64,000 nt of DNA from Neoceratodus forsteri (GCA_016271365.2 CM057459.1:820753001-820817000), one strand, 5' to 3'. Shown: positions 11,280 to 22,937, counted from the stretch's first letter. The notes: generated by a model not told the origin, from the letters alone. A program made the numbers and translations.

Positions 11280-11714
11280 AAATTTTCAACATGAGGTGTT
11301 TGGGACCCCTCCTCATGAATTCTGTCACTGTCATGGTGTTAATCAGGCCTGAAGGGTGATTTCGCAGTCTCTGCACAAAATCACCTTTTGGGACTGATTA
11401 ACGGTATGACAGTGCCAGTGTTCATAAGGTGGGCTCTCAAAATGTCTATGTTGCAAAGTTGGTGAAAACATTCCTACAAATGACTGTTTTACAAATGTGC
11501 ATTGCGCAGTTCCTACGCACGCTTGTAAGTTCACAAATTTGTAACATTTGCACTCCAAATTTTCAACATTGCCATTTTATCACACCTACTTATGAGCAGT
11601 ACAGCTGTCATTTTTCACATCTCATCCAAAATGTGTTTCCGCGCATGCAGTGCATAATGGCGCAGTCAGTGTGCGAAATCAATGTTTGGGACAGATTAAG
11701 AAAATCACAGTGGC
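11280..11714 (+). repeat. Element X satellite-like array, first part
   Basis: This is the start of the 295-bp array. It contains CAAATTTTCAACAT, GACTGATTAA, TGCATTGCGCAGTTCC, CTTATGAGCAGTACAGCTGT and ends ACAGATTAAGAAAATCACAG. The L1 interrupts it after 11,714, and the array resumes in register at 18,078. Confidence 0.75.
11698..11714 (+). repeat. Target-site duplication of the L1, left copy
   Basis: AAGAAAATCACAGTGGC, repeated exactly at 18,078-18,094 immediately after the L1 poly(A). Seventeen identical bases flanking a poly(A)-ended element are the hallmark of target-primed reverse transcription. Confidence 0.9.
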
Positions 11715-11873
11715 GAGTCACGTGATGCGGTGTGCTGGGTAGGATGCCTCTATGCTTGCTCTGACCTACCACCTGTTAATTATCTCTAAAAACCCCGTTT
11801 CACGGTGTTTTCCACCGCAGATCGCCTGTCTGTCATCTTCCTGAACGTATTCTGCCCTCGATAAAAGAAGTCG

Positions 11874-12741
11874 ATGGATGAAGAGATGCGGAAAATTGCT
11901 TCCAAACACACACCTCCCACTACGCCCGAGAAGGCCTCTAAGAAAGCCAGGGCCTCCTCCCTGCAATCCTCACTGCCTGCTACTACTGAGAGCCCTGACA
12001 CTGATCTTCTCACCCTTTCCAGATTTCTAGAGGAGTTTCAGCCATTCAAGGCTGAAATGCAGAATATGGCGGGAGAAATAAAAGGTATCTCCAGCACCCT
12101 TGAGGAGCTCTCTAAGAAGATTGCTGATAATGAAGCTTGCATACATTCCGTTGAAAGGAAACAGGATAAAGCAGAACTGGAGCTTGTGGCCCTGAGGCAA
12201 AGGCTAGTGAAAATGGAGAACAAGGTGGAAGATTTGGAGGGTTGCAGTCGCTGCAATAATGCAGTAATCATTGGTTTGCCCGAAGGTGAAGAGGGTTCAG
12301 AACCCATTAAGTTTATCAGAAAGTTCGTGGAGAAAGTGGCAGGCCCATCCCCCTTTGGTGCGAGCTACACAATAGAAAGAGCTCACCGGGCACTACACCC
12401 CCCCTCCTTCGGCTGGAGCTCCCCCTAGGTCATTTATATTTCACTTCTTAAACTTCCAGGAGTGACAGCATTTTCTATATAAGGTCAAGGAAACACAAGA
12501 GTTGCAATGGGAACGTAAAAAGCTGAGAGTGGCGCAAGATTTGCCTTTATCTGTACGCCAGAAACAAGCCATGTTTCACAAGCTTGTCCTCAAGTTGATT
12601 GCCACGGGAATCAAGTTTCGTACGGGTTTTCCTGCAAGATTTCAAGTTTGCCTGAATGGTTCCTGGGAGACCTACGAGGAAGTGGAGTCAGCTACCGCAG
12701 GGCTCAAGAAAGTGCTTCCTGATCTTTTTAAGCCTGCTTGA
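11874..12741 (+). pseudogene. L1 ORF1 (nucleic-acid chaperone), frameshifted
   Basis: The first frame (11,874-12,428) has a Ser/Thr/Lys-rich N-terminus. A coiled coil follows at about residues 55-125, where FKAEMQNMAGEIKGISSTL begins the heptads. An RRM-like core, NNAVIIGLPEGEEG, comes next, and then YTIERAHRA. After a frame break in a C-rich run near 12,400-12,415 the C-terminal domain continues in another frame (12,502-12,741), with LRVAQDLPLSVRQKQAMF and GIKFRTGFPARFQVCLNG. In L1 this protein trimerises through the coiled coil, binds the element's RNA and aids priming. The start ATG at 11,874 lies about 160 bases into the element. The frame break removes the C-terminal domain. Confidence 0.85.
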
Positions 12742-14064
12742 GAGTCGGCCTGGTGTGGGGAGCCATGCTAAGTTTTTCAGTGGTGATGTAATTCAGCTGA
12801 TGCAAATTATATTTCTCTACTTTGTCTCCGGGGCTATGTTGGTCATAAACTATTTATCTGGCTATTCAATTCCAAGCTGCAGCTCTCGAGAAGGGTCTTT
12901 GTGCTGACTGATTAATGGACATTATGTTTCCGATCTGGTTTTCTCTCTCAGGACTGTTTAGTTTTGTTGACTCTCATAATATTGACTCTGGTCTAGTCTA
13001 GTCTTATTTCATATTCATCTGGGGTTACTATGTTCAAGTTAAATTTTACTCTGTCAGATCTGGCAATTCACTTTTACAAGGGCGATGTCTTGATCCCAAG
13101 GTTTGGGGGGGGGCAACGCTCAGTTTTCTGCGTTTACAATGCGAATCTGTCTGTGGCTGCAGTCCCTTTCTGGTTTCGTTTTCATGGTCTGGTTTTTCTA
13201 GGCTTCCCTCTCTTTCTCATTCACTGTTGCCATTAGCTGATAAAAATGGCTAGTTTGTATATTAGGTGGAGATTCTGCAGCCATGGACAGATGACAATAT
13301 CAGGTTTATCGTATGCTGTAAGGGGTGTTGGTCTGCCCCTTCTGAGCAACCTTCCTCGAGTGCTGTTTATGGAGGACTCCTCAGCTCCCTTTTCAAATTT
13401 CCACTAACGAAGGGAGATGGTTACTGCCTCTGGTTTCAGAAATATGATCCGGACAGTGACCCAGGAGCCCTTAAGTTTCTTCTATACTAAAGCAGGCAGT
13501 AATGGCCTGCTTTCTCGGCTGCTCACCTCCTTTATTCGAGGGTTGCACCACAAGAGGGTGTCTGTGTTTACTATTTTCTTGTCTGATGCAAGTGTTATAC
13601 ACACTTTACCCTCTGTGAATCAGGTAGTAGCATGGTTCATGGGGACTCTGTAGGGAGAATAATTTTCTTTACGGGTTTGTGCAGACAACTTCTTTACACT
13701 AGTTTGCAATGATGACAATTTATAAGAACGATGGAGGTACTACTCTCTATGGAGTGTTCTGTTTATATAGGGGTAGTGTTCTGGTTTTCTGGTTCATGAG
13801 GGTGGGGAGGTTGCAGGGAGAGGTTCTTTTCAGTTAGCCGATCATCATGTACCATGCAAAAGGTGGGTGGGTGTGTGTGGGAGGAGGGGGGTCAGGGTTT
13901 ATGGGGTGCCTCGGGGTTTCAGAGGAGTGATTGGGGGGATGGATTTAGTGATGGCAGGGGCGGGGGGGAGGTAGAACAACCCAGCGCATATCTCGCTTGG
14001 AGAAGTATTGAGGGGAAACATAAATACATGTGGTGTTTTCAGGAATTTCTGACTGGCATCTTGA
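12742..14064 (+). other. L1 inter-ORF spacer, 1.3 kb
   Basis: There is no long open frame between the end of ORF1 and the ORF2 methionine. The stretch is T- and G-rich. It includes a G-dense segment at 13,860-13,975 with runs such as GGTGGGTGGG and GGAGGAGGGGGG. Many L1s have much shorter spacers, so this may hold a regulatory segment or an insertion I cannot delimit. Confidence 0.5.
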
Positions 14065-17000
14065 GTGATGGTTAGAAATATCCACTTTATCAGTTTGAAC
14101 GTTAAAGGGGCAAGGCATAGGACTAAGCAATATAAAATCCTGAATCATCTAAACCATCTGAAGGCAGAAATTATATTTTTGCAGGAGACGCATTTGCTTA
14201 AGAGGGAGGCTGACAAAATGAGACGGCAGCAAATCTGGCAGCTGTTTGCGGCGGAGGGCACGACCCATAGCAGAGGGGTTATGATCCTTTTGCATAGGTC
14301 GGTTCCGTTCAAACCTCTTCAAGTTATACCTGATCCTTCCAGCAGATTTTTGTTTGTAAAAGGCAGATTGCATACCTTGGATATTGTCTTGGGCGTTATT
14401 TATGGCCCTAATGTAGATTCCCCCAGTTTTTTTGTCCCGATAATAGAAGCTCTAACTCCATTTTTGGATATCCCCATGGTTATAGGGGGTGACTTCAATC
14501 TCGTTTTTGATCAGGCTCTTGACAGGTCAGGCCAATCCCGTCAAGGTCTTTCCCCAGCACAAAGAGCTTTTAGGGACCTGTTGGACTCTATTGGTCTTTG
14601 TGATATATGGCGTGTATTACATCCTAGTACAAGGGAATATACTTATGTTTCTCCAGTCCATGCAGCTTCCTCGAGGATTGATTATATCCTCATCTCTCAA
14701 TCTCTATTACCTGGGGTCATAAGCTCTAGTATTGTTTCAGGGCCCCTGTCAGATCACTCTGTGGTCACCTGTCAAATAACCCAAGCGTCGCTGCCCAATA
14801 AAGGGGGCAGGTGGAAGTTGAATAATTAAATTTTGAAGGAGCCAAAGATGGTTCAATATATAATATCCCAAATAGAGCAGTTTATTGCCTCCAATTCTAA
14901 CTCCGTGGAGAAGCCCGGTATGATATGGGATGCTTGTAAAGCATATTTAAGGTGGATTATAATCGGCCTAACATCGAAAAGGAAAAAAGAGAGGGCATCT
15001 CAGATCTCTGACCTTCTCTCTCAGATTAGGAGCATGGAGATGGTCCTCTCTCCATCCTCTTCTGAGACATTTAAACAAGAATTAACAAAATTGAGAGAAG
15101 CCTACCTAGCAATGTTATCAGAGCAAGCCAAATTTGCTATTTTGAAAACAAAAGCGGTATATACTGATCAGGGTGAGAAGACCAGCAAAATGTTGGTGCT
15201 GCGTATTAAGAAACAGGAATCCGCTAGATTTATTCCTGCAGTCCATTCCTCCAACGATAACTCCCTTAAGGTCTCACCCTCAGAGATAGCAGAGGAGTTC
15301 ACAAATTATTTCCAGAACTTATATGGCCCCATGGTTAATTCCCCATCTAAGGAGAGACTTTTTGAATATCTGAGTGATTTACAATTGCCAGCTGTCTCAC
15401 AATCCCAGCAGAAAATGTTGGAGTCTCCTATCTCCGAGGGTGAGATTGAAAGGGTAATTAAATCTCTCCCATCCGACAAATCTCCGGGCCCTGACGGGTT
15501 TACCTCCAACTTTTACAAAGTTTTCTCTAAGCAATTGATTCCCATTTTGCTGCCACTTTTTCAGGCTATTCTCTCCGGTCAAGTATCCGATCCATCCCTT
15601 TTTGAGGCGCTGATTGTTTTGTTGCCTAAGCCGATAGGCCGTCCTATTTGTTCTCCAGTTACAGGCCAATCTCCCTTCTTAACCATGATATTAAAATCCT
15701 GGCAAGACTATTAGCCGACCGTTTGGAGGCAGTACTTCCCTTTTTAATCGGGGCAGATCAGGTTGGCTTTATGAAAGGTAGATCCTCTGTGGATCATCTG
15801 AGGGCTCTGTCTCACATCTTCTCAGCATCCAAGGATGCTCTGCATCCAATGGTCTTGATTTCATTGGATGCTGAGAAGGCGTTTGACAGAGTCCATTGGG
15901 AATACCTGTTTGCTACGATGGAAGTTTTTGGTTTTCCTACAAAATTCCAGAATTGGGTTAGCTCTCTATACAAGTTCCCTTCTGCTAGAATTTCATGTAA
16001 TAGAGTTATCTCCACCCCCTTCAAATTACATGTAGGGACCAGACAGGGGTGTCCCTTATCCCCCCTTCTCTTCAATATCTACCTAGAACCTCTTATCAGG
16101 AGACTGTCCGGCGCCCAGGGCATCTCGGGTATCTCTCTCGGGGAGCAGGTGGTTAAAGTGCCGGCCTAAGCAGATGATCTTCTGCTGCAGGTAACCCATC
16201 CACTCACATCTATTCCCGTTATTCTGAAGCTAATAGATGACTTCAGTAAGATCTCGAATTATAAACTCAATGTAGGTAAGACTGTGGTTTTTCCTTTCAA
16301 CCACAGGGTACATAAACAGGACATTATTGAGTCTGAGCTCACTTGGAAGTCCGACTATATTAAATATCTGGGGCTCCTTCTCACTCAGAACACAGCACGG
16401 CACAGACGACTCAATATTGATGCACTGGTACATAAAATAGATCTAGAACTCCATCGGTGGACTTTACTCCACCTCTCTTTTTGGGGCAGAATTAACCTAA
16501 TCAAAATTAACGTATTTCCTCATTTATTCTACCCCCTTAACATGCTAAGCATGTGGCTCCCCCTGGCCTGGGTTAAAAAAGTGCATAGCATGATCTCTAC
16601 CTTTGTATGGGGCGACAAGAAAGCTAGGATGGCTTTCCATAAGTTAGCGGCTCCGCAGGCTAAAGGAGGGTTCAGACTTCCCCATATTGGGCTCTATTAC
16701 TGGGCCAGTCAGGCCAATAAGTATCTCCGATGGCTGACCGTGGATCAACAATCCGTGGCCGCCACTTATATCCTGACTTTGTTAGCCATAGAGTCTGCTG
16801 CTATTAGAAAACATGGCCTTTCTCCGGCTGCATTGCTATACACCAAGGTTAGTTCTTTACCTGAATCTCTACGTAGCTCCCCTATTACCGTCTCAAACAG
16901 GGTTCATACTCAATTGTGCGCTTTTCTGAAGTATAAAAATCTCAAGGATTTATCTCAACCTGTTATAGGCAACCCCAATTTTTTGCTGGACGGTAAGCTT

Positions 17001-17865
17001 CTCTCACCTAGTTGGATCCCTCAGATAAGAAACTGCCATCTAGATGACTTTATGTTAACCGATAATCAATGGTGCTCTTCTGCTGGCATTATGCATAAGT
17101 TTATGTTACCTCACACAGCAATTTTTAAGATTTTTCAATTTCGCCACTTACTGGATAAGGTAATGGGTCCGGTTCCCCTACCTGCTCCCAATATCAGTTT
17201 TCAGGCAACCCTTACGGAATTGGCGGGTTCGCTTCATGCTGTATCTACAATATATACTGCTCTGTTTACCTGGGCTTACCCTGATAATTATGCTCCCGTC
17301 TCCTTTTGGGCCTCTCTCTTTCAGGGCAGAGATATGGATTGGTCTCTCTTGTGGCAAAGTTGTCATAAGTTCCTTAAGCAGGACCGACTTAGATTAAAAC
17401 AATTCAAAATTTTGCATAAACATTTATTATTCTCCGCAGAGGCTTGCCAGACTGGGTCTGGTGACTTCCCTCCTTTGCACAAGATGCCAGTCTCAAGAAG
17501 GTGACCTCCTTCATATTTTCTGGAGTTGTCCTAAAATCACCCCACTTTGGACCATGATTAATCAGCGTGCTGATCCTCTTTTAGGGCTCTCAGAATTGTT
17601 CACCCCCAAAATATGTCTTCTCTGGGATTTCTCCTTTATTTCGGTGGTGAACAGGAGGTATCACATAGCATTGATGTCGATATCTGTTAAAAAGGTGGTG
17701 TTGAGGCACTGGAAGGACACTGAGGTACCATCTTGTGTTGAATGGCTTCAGAAATTGTTGACGAACCTCAGAACAGAGAGGACCATTGCCAGTCTATACA
17801 ACAAACTGGAAAAGTTTGACAAGATCTGGGGCCCACTGCAGACTCTTTATGCGCTACAGGCCTAA
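14065..17865 (+). pseudogene. L1 ORF2 (endonuclease and reverse transcriptase), four lesions
   Basis: Read in order: an AP endonuclease (14,065-14,829), a linker ending in TAA at 14,827-14,829 where the same frame then continues, RT from about 15,420, and a C-terminal Cys-rich region. The endonuclease keeps SLNVKG, LQETHL, IYGPN, GGDFN, SRIDYIL and SDHS, so its catalytic residues look complete. RT blocks include SPGPDGFTSNFYK, YRPISLLN, SLDAEKAFDRVHW and TRQGCPLSPLLFNIYLEPL. Lesions are the stop at 14,827, a frameshift near 15,640-15,655, a TAA at 16,167-16,169 in place of the aromatic codon of the (F/Y)ADD motif, and a frameshift near 17,450-17,500. The terminal CTRCQSQEGDLLHIFWSC fits the L1 zinc-binding C-terminus. 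Confidence 0.9.
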
Positions 17866-18077
17866 GTACTAGCAGGTTATATTCTCTGGTGTTGTGCTAA
17901 AAGAGTTCCGATGCGCTGGGTTTTTCGGGGTGGGTATTGAGTTGGGCGGGTAGGGGAGTGGGGGAGAGTGAATCATTTTATATTTTGTGTTTGCCCTTTG
18001 GGGTTTATGATGTACTCCACCATGATTCATTCTCTGTAATGGAAACTTTAATAAAATTTGAATTATAAAAAAAAAAA
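17866..18077 (+). other. L1 3' UTR with G-tract and poly(A)
   Basis: A G-rich tract at 17,918-17,965 has at least six runs of three or more G, for example GGGCGGGTAGGGG. It is followed by TTTATGATGTACTCCACC, a polyadenylation signal AATAAA near 18,050, and a poly(A) run. G-rich tracts capable of quadruplex formation are a known feature of mammalian L1 3' UTRs. Here the same arrangement occurs in a distant L1. Confidence 0.7.
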
Positions 18078-19900
18078 AAGAAAATCACAGTGGCACTGTT
18101 CATGAGTAGTGGTCTTACAATGGCTATGTTGAAAATTTGGTAAATAAATTCCTAAAAATGACTGTTTTATGAGCATGCATTGCGCAGTTCCTACGAACGC
18201 TCGTAAGTTCGTGAATTTGTAACATTTGCACTCCAGATTTCCAGCATTGCCATTTTATCACACCTACTTATGAGCAGTACAGCTGTCATTTTTCACATTT
18301 CATCCAAAATGTGTTTCTGAGCATGTAGTGCATAATGGCGCAGTCAGTGTGCGAAATCAATGTTTGGGACAGATTAAGAAAATCACAGTGGCACTGTTCA
18401 TGAGCAGAGGTCTTAAAATGGCTATGTTGAAAATGTGGTGAAAAAATTCCTAAAAATGACTGTTTTAGAAGCGTGCATTGCGCAGTTTCTACGCATGCTC
18501 GTAAGTGCATGAATTTTTTTATATTTGCAGTCCAGAATTTCAACAATGCCATTTTACCACACCTACTTATGAGCAGTACAGCTTTAATTTTGCACATCTC
18601 GCCCAAAATGTGTTTCTGCACATGTAGTGCACAGTGGTGCAGTTGGTGTGCAAAATCAATGTTTGGGACAGATTAAGAAAATCACAGTGACACTGTTCAT
18701 TAGCAGAGGTCCTAAAATGTCTAGTTGAAAATTTGGTGAGAAAAGTTCATAAAATGACTGTGTTATGAGCGTGCGTTGATCAGTTTCTATGCACGCTCGT
18801 ACCTTTGTACATTTGCTATATTCTCACTCCAGATTGCCAACACTGCCATTTGCCTGCACCTCCTTATAAACAGTACAACTGTCATTTTTCACATCCCGAC
18901 CCAAATGTGTTTTTGCACTTCCAACGCAGAGAAGCGTGGTCATTGTGGTAAATCCATGTTCGGGACATATTAGGACAATCACACTGACACTGTTCATTAG
19001 CAGAGGTCCTAAAATGCTATGTTGAAAATTTGGTGACAAAAGTCCATAAACTAACTGTGTTCTGGCGTGCATTACGCGGTTTCCATGACGCTTATAACCC
19101 GTCACATTTGCAATTTTCACGCCATATTTTTCAACATTGCCATTTTCCACCTCTTTATGAACAGTACAGCTGTCATTTTGCACATCCTGGCCGAAATGTG
19201 TTTTTGTACTTCCGGCACAGAATAGCGCGGTCGCTGTGAGACATCACTGTTTAGGACACATTACAAAAATCACAGTGATACTGTTCATTAGCAGAGGTCC
19301 TAAAATGCCTATGTTGAAAATTTGGTGATGAAAGTCCATAAAATGACTGTGTTATGAGTGTGCATTGAGCAGTTTCCACGCACGCTTATAACTTCGCACA
19401 TTTGTAATACTTTCAGCCAAAATTTTCCCATTTTCCCACACCTCCTTATGAACAGTACAGCTGTAATTTTTCACATCCTGGTTGAAATGTGTTATTGCAG
19501 TTCCGGCGTAGAATACCGTGGTTACTGTGCGAAATCAGTGTTCAGGACACAGTAACAAAATCACAGTGACACTGTTCATGACCACAGGTCGTTAAATGCC
19601 TATGTTGAAAATGTGGTGATGAAACTCAAAAAAATGACTGTGTTACATGCATGCGTTGTGCGGTTTCCACATATGGTCAGATGTGCAAGCATTTTTAATA
19701 TTCCCACTACACATTTTCAACATTGCCATCTCTTCATACTTCCCTATGTATGGTACAGCTGTCATTCTTCACATCCTGCCCGATCAGTGTTTTCGTACAT
19801 GTGGTGCGGAATGGTACTGTCACTGTTGGAAGTTAGTTTTCAGGACACATTGACAAAATCACACTGCCACTGTTCATGACAAGAGGTCTCAAATGCTTTC
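18078..19900 (+). repeat. Element X satellite-like array, six units of about 295 bp
   Basis: AAAATCACAGTG or a variant recurs at about 18,081, 18,378, 18,678, 18,975, 19,268, 19,558 and 19,855, giving spacings of 290-300 bases. Each unit contains ATGTTGAAAATTTGGTGA, a TGCATTGCGCAGTTTC block with CpGs, TTTTCAACATTGCCATTT, CAGTACAGCTGTCATTTTTC and AAATGTGTTT. Units drift progressively to the right. The first bases are the right copy of the L1 target duplication. Confidence 0.85.
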
Positions 19901-20432
19901 ATGAGGTGGGGTCACAAAAAGGCCATGTTCAAAATTTGCACTGTGAATACCAACAAATGCCTGAGGCATTACGGTTTCTAACCATAATGTCCTACCCTGT
20001 ACAGACAGACAGGCATCGGGGTGTTCCTTTGGATTGCCAACTGTACTGCTCATGCCATCCCACCCCCCCCCAGCCACTGACAGGCATCAAGGTGTACCTT
20101 GGACTCTTCTCCCCAAGACTTCAGCCCCTTCTCCTATCTCATTTTAACGTATGTCCTTATGGAATAGGGTGACTGTAAAGCCAAACACCCTAAGGCACAG
20201 CTCAACACGTGTCAGTGTCTGCAGAATAGGGTGAGGTGACATGGCTTGACCATCATGGGTGATGACCCAAAACCTTACCCCAAATCCTGTCCATCTCCAC
20301 AGGATGGAGGTGGGGTTCATGTGAAGTTCAGTGCTTCACTGCCATTCCTATTCTGCATCTCTCTAACTCCTGCATTTCTAATGCTAATACCAGCAAGCAA
20401 ACATTCGACATTGACAAATGCTTGTTTACTAT
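19901..20432 (+). repeat. Element X tail, copy 1
   Basis: Single-copy tail of element X, matched by 29,400-29,952. Shared blocks are AAATGCTTTCAT, ACCAACAAATGCCTG, GACAGGCATC twice, CCTTATGGAAT and a closing AACATTCGACATTGACAAAT. No gene is present. Confidence 0.65.
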
Positions 20433-20465
20433 CTTATTGGGGAAAAATATATTGAGCTATAGCAA

Positions 20466-20473
20466 CACACACA

Positions 20474-20515
<42 letters not shown>
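20466..20515. repeat. (CA)n microsatellite
   Basis: About 22 consecutive CA units with one GA interruption near the start. A smaller CA-rich run recurs at 20,649-20,680. Confidence 0.95.
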
Positions 20516-20517
<2 letters not shown>

Positions 20518-20574
20518 CTCGCTTTCTATACACACCATCCTCATGGCCACAACATTCAAAATAAATATTGCATT

Positions 20575-21135
20575 CTTTTGTCAGTGAACACAGTGAAGTT
20601 CAGTTGAGAGTAGATTTCCTTTAAATATTTCTTATCTTATATTTTGTAGACACAAACACACACGTACACACACACACACGCACTACACACTGTCCTCATG
20701 GCCACAATACTGCCATGTGGCCTGGGTTCAAGTCCCAGCTAAGGTACTCATTCGTTCTCACCTCTGTTTGTATGTGTTCTATAAAATATGCACACCACAC
20801 TGCTGTGTGATTGTTTCAAATAAATATTTATGTTGCCATTGGGTTGTGCGTTTGAGAAAGAGTAATGTGCTCAGGGATGGCCCAGATTTCAGTTGTCTCA
20901 GTGGCACAGATGGTTAGCACAATCAGAATGGTATTCTGGGCAGCCTGGGTTCAAGTCCCAGCTGAGGCATGTATTCTTTCTCACCTCTGTTTGCATGTGT
21001 CCCATAAAATATGCACACTAATCTCCTGTGTGACTGTTGCAAAAAAAGAAACTGTTTGTTTATGTCAGTGACCACAGTGAAGTTCAGTTTAGAGCAGATT
21101 TCATTTAAATATTTCTTATCCTATATTTTGTATCC
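20575..21135 (+). repeat. Local duplications around a SINE
   Basis: CAGTGAACACAGTGAAGTTCAG with a following ATTTAAATATTTCTTAT block occurs at 20,583-20,648 and again at 21,066-21,130. Between them the SINE 3' half is also present twice (20,718-20,830 and 20,945-21,045). The order suggests an ancestral unit duplicated in tandem and then trimmed. Confidence 0.55.
20890..21045 (+). mobile_element. tRNA-derived SINE
   Basis: The head contains an A-box-like TGGCACAGATGG at 20,902-20,913 and a B box GGTTCAAGTCCC at 20,948-20,959, spaced as in tRNA-derived pol III promoters. The body (TTTCTCACCTCTGTTTG, ATAAAATATGCACAC) ends in an A-rich stretch. A second copy lacking the A box sits at 20,718-20,830. 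SINEs of this kind are transcribed by RNA polymerase III and mobilised by a partner LINE. The family is not identified. Confidence 0.6.
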
Positions 21136-22937
21136 TGGATAGCGCAAGGGAGCTGATGCATCTCATTGTCATGGGGATCTTCATTGACACATTTTTACAC
21201 TGTATTTACTCAGGCTGTCCCAGATTAGATGCAATAGCTTGTTTTTGGTGGGGTCATGATTTTTCTATTTTGATAATGTATTTCTTCAGGGGATCCTAGT
21301 CCAGGGCCTCCATATACAAAGGAGATGAGCAGAACATCCCAGTGGAAAAGTGAGATATGCCACTCAACTCCAACAATGCACCACAGCATGATATTCAAAC
21401 GTGCGGGATGCACCTGCCACAAGGCAATAGGCCAGCGTGCACACAAATAGTATGCTGTGCAAGTCGAGGGTGTGTTCCCATGCATATGCCATGCTATGGC
21501 ATACTCAGTGGGAAATTTGCCCCTTGCAGCCCTGAGCAGCATGGTCCGCAGCTAGGCCATGAATAGCTGGCCTAAGCCAGCCAGCCACCCACCCACAGGT
21601 GGGCTGTGGAAGTGCACCCAGGTGCAGAGCCCTGGTGGACTAAAGGTACCCCCTTCAATCCCTGATCCATCCAACTCTGTCCCTGAAGAGCTCCATAGTG
21701 TAGGGCCCCCCTGGACCCAATCACACCAGAGGAAACCACAGTCCATATCCATAGCATAGAGGACTCCCACCCACTGCCTTAGTACATAGACAACCCTGCT
21801 CCCCCATACCCTAGCTGTTACAGAGACTGGCACTGCCCTCCATGCCCTGCCACAGCCAGCTGCCAACTGCACTGGACCCGGGCTAGGGATCTTCACTCCA
21901 GAATGACTCAAGAAGCTATACCATACACTGGGGCACTACAGAAGCTGCAAACCCACCAGTGTATGCAGCTGTGTGTATGTCCCTGGCAAACCGTAAGAGG
22001 GAATTGACATACCTCCAATGCATGCTTTGTCAATGCTGTATATTCCTGCTGCCATACACTTTTCCCCATTCCCCTGTGTAACATGCCACTCTCCAGACTG
22101 CTGAGGTATCCTGGGTGCCATGGGGTGCGGTATCCTGCAATGGCATTTGTAGTGTACGCTCCAGGCTATGGATAGTGCATTTGCAGTTCCCCAATTGTAC
22201 AAACAAATGGGAGGTCAGCTGTAACATGCCTGTTCTGAGACCTGTGTGAGTGAGTACAGCATCGGCTTTCACCCACACTGAGTAGTGCAACAGCACCGGG
22301 ATGATGGAGCCACATGCGAGTGCCTGAAGTGCATGGCCACTGGGCGTTATCGCCCACACACATCTTGTACCTATGTATGACACATTCTAGCATCCTAATA
22401 CTAGTGCTTCACCACCTGAAAATAAAATGCCATTTCTTCTGCGAACTATCCAAGCTAAATATATAGCAATCAAGAGGCATATTCTAGGAAAATACATTGT
22501 AAAAATGTGTAAAAGGAAGACCACATTGAAACTGCCTCTCAGCAGATCTGCAGTGTGCAAATGCATTAGAAATAATGGGTAAAAGCATCCAAAAGCTCTC
22601 CACAGCCACATCGGCTCTGACCAGAGTTTACTTGGGACTTGGGGGGGAGGTTAAACCCCGGAGTGCCTTTTTCGCTAGCAGACAAGTTTGATACTTTATT
22701 CTGCTCGGAAGCCATAGCCAGTTAATAAGGGTGTACAGAGTGCAGCTGTGGGTATGTTTGCCTGCCCCCTAACATGACACAACATGCCTTGTTGTGGATC
22801 ACCTTAATACTGTTTAACACAGAGTCACTAGCAGCTGAGTGATGGGAAGGCAATAGTCAATAAGTGACAGGGCAGAGCTGGAGACTATAAGATGTCTTTC
22901 ATCAACTGTACAGTTATGATTTTTATACAGGGCTTCC
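21136..22937. other. Intergenic DNA, no gene or repeat family recognised
   Basis: Open frames here are short and overlap on both strands, with no recognisable domain. The middle part (21,560-21,930) is C- and A-rich. Nothing in it matches another part of the window, so it may be low-copy sequence. Confidence 0.4.

Larger units (their letters stand above)
11715..18077 (+). mobile_element. Near full-length L1-clade LINE
   Basis: About 6.36 kb with a 5' UTR (from GAGTCACGTGATGCGG), ORF1, a long inter-ORF spacer, ORF2, a short 3' UTR with AATAAA and a poly(A) tail, bounded by a 17-bp target-site duplication. The layout follows fish and amphibian L1s. ORF1 has a frame break near 12,410. ORF2 has two in-frame stops and two frameshifts. 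The complete 5' end and the exact duplication suggest a moderately recent insertion, but it is not active as it stands. Confidence 0.9.
10260..20432 (+). repeat. Element X, copy 1 (large composite repeat carrying an L1)
   Basis: Landmarks occur in the same order here and at 27,165-29,952. They are a GCAGGTTNTGGAGGTG block, a GC-rich hairpin array, a CTGCACTCT(A/T)(A/C)AAAG segment, an array of units of about 295 bp, and a tail ending CATTC(A/G)(A/G)CATTGACAAATGCTTGTT. Without the 6.36-kb L1 this copy is about 3.8 kb. No protein-coding frame belongs to X itself. The termini are not clearly inverted or direct repeats, so its class (satellite-bearing DNA transposon, Helitron or other) is open. 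Confidence 0.6.

Noticed and set aside
12742..14064. Possible third ORF in the L1 spacer
   Set aside because: Frames of 65-85 codons occur in all registers, and none carries a motif or a preferred start.
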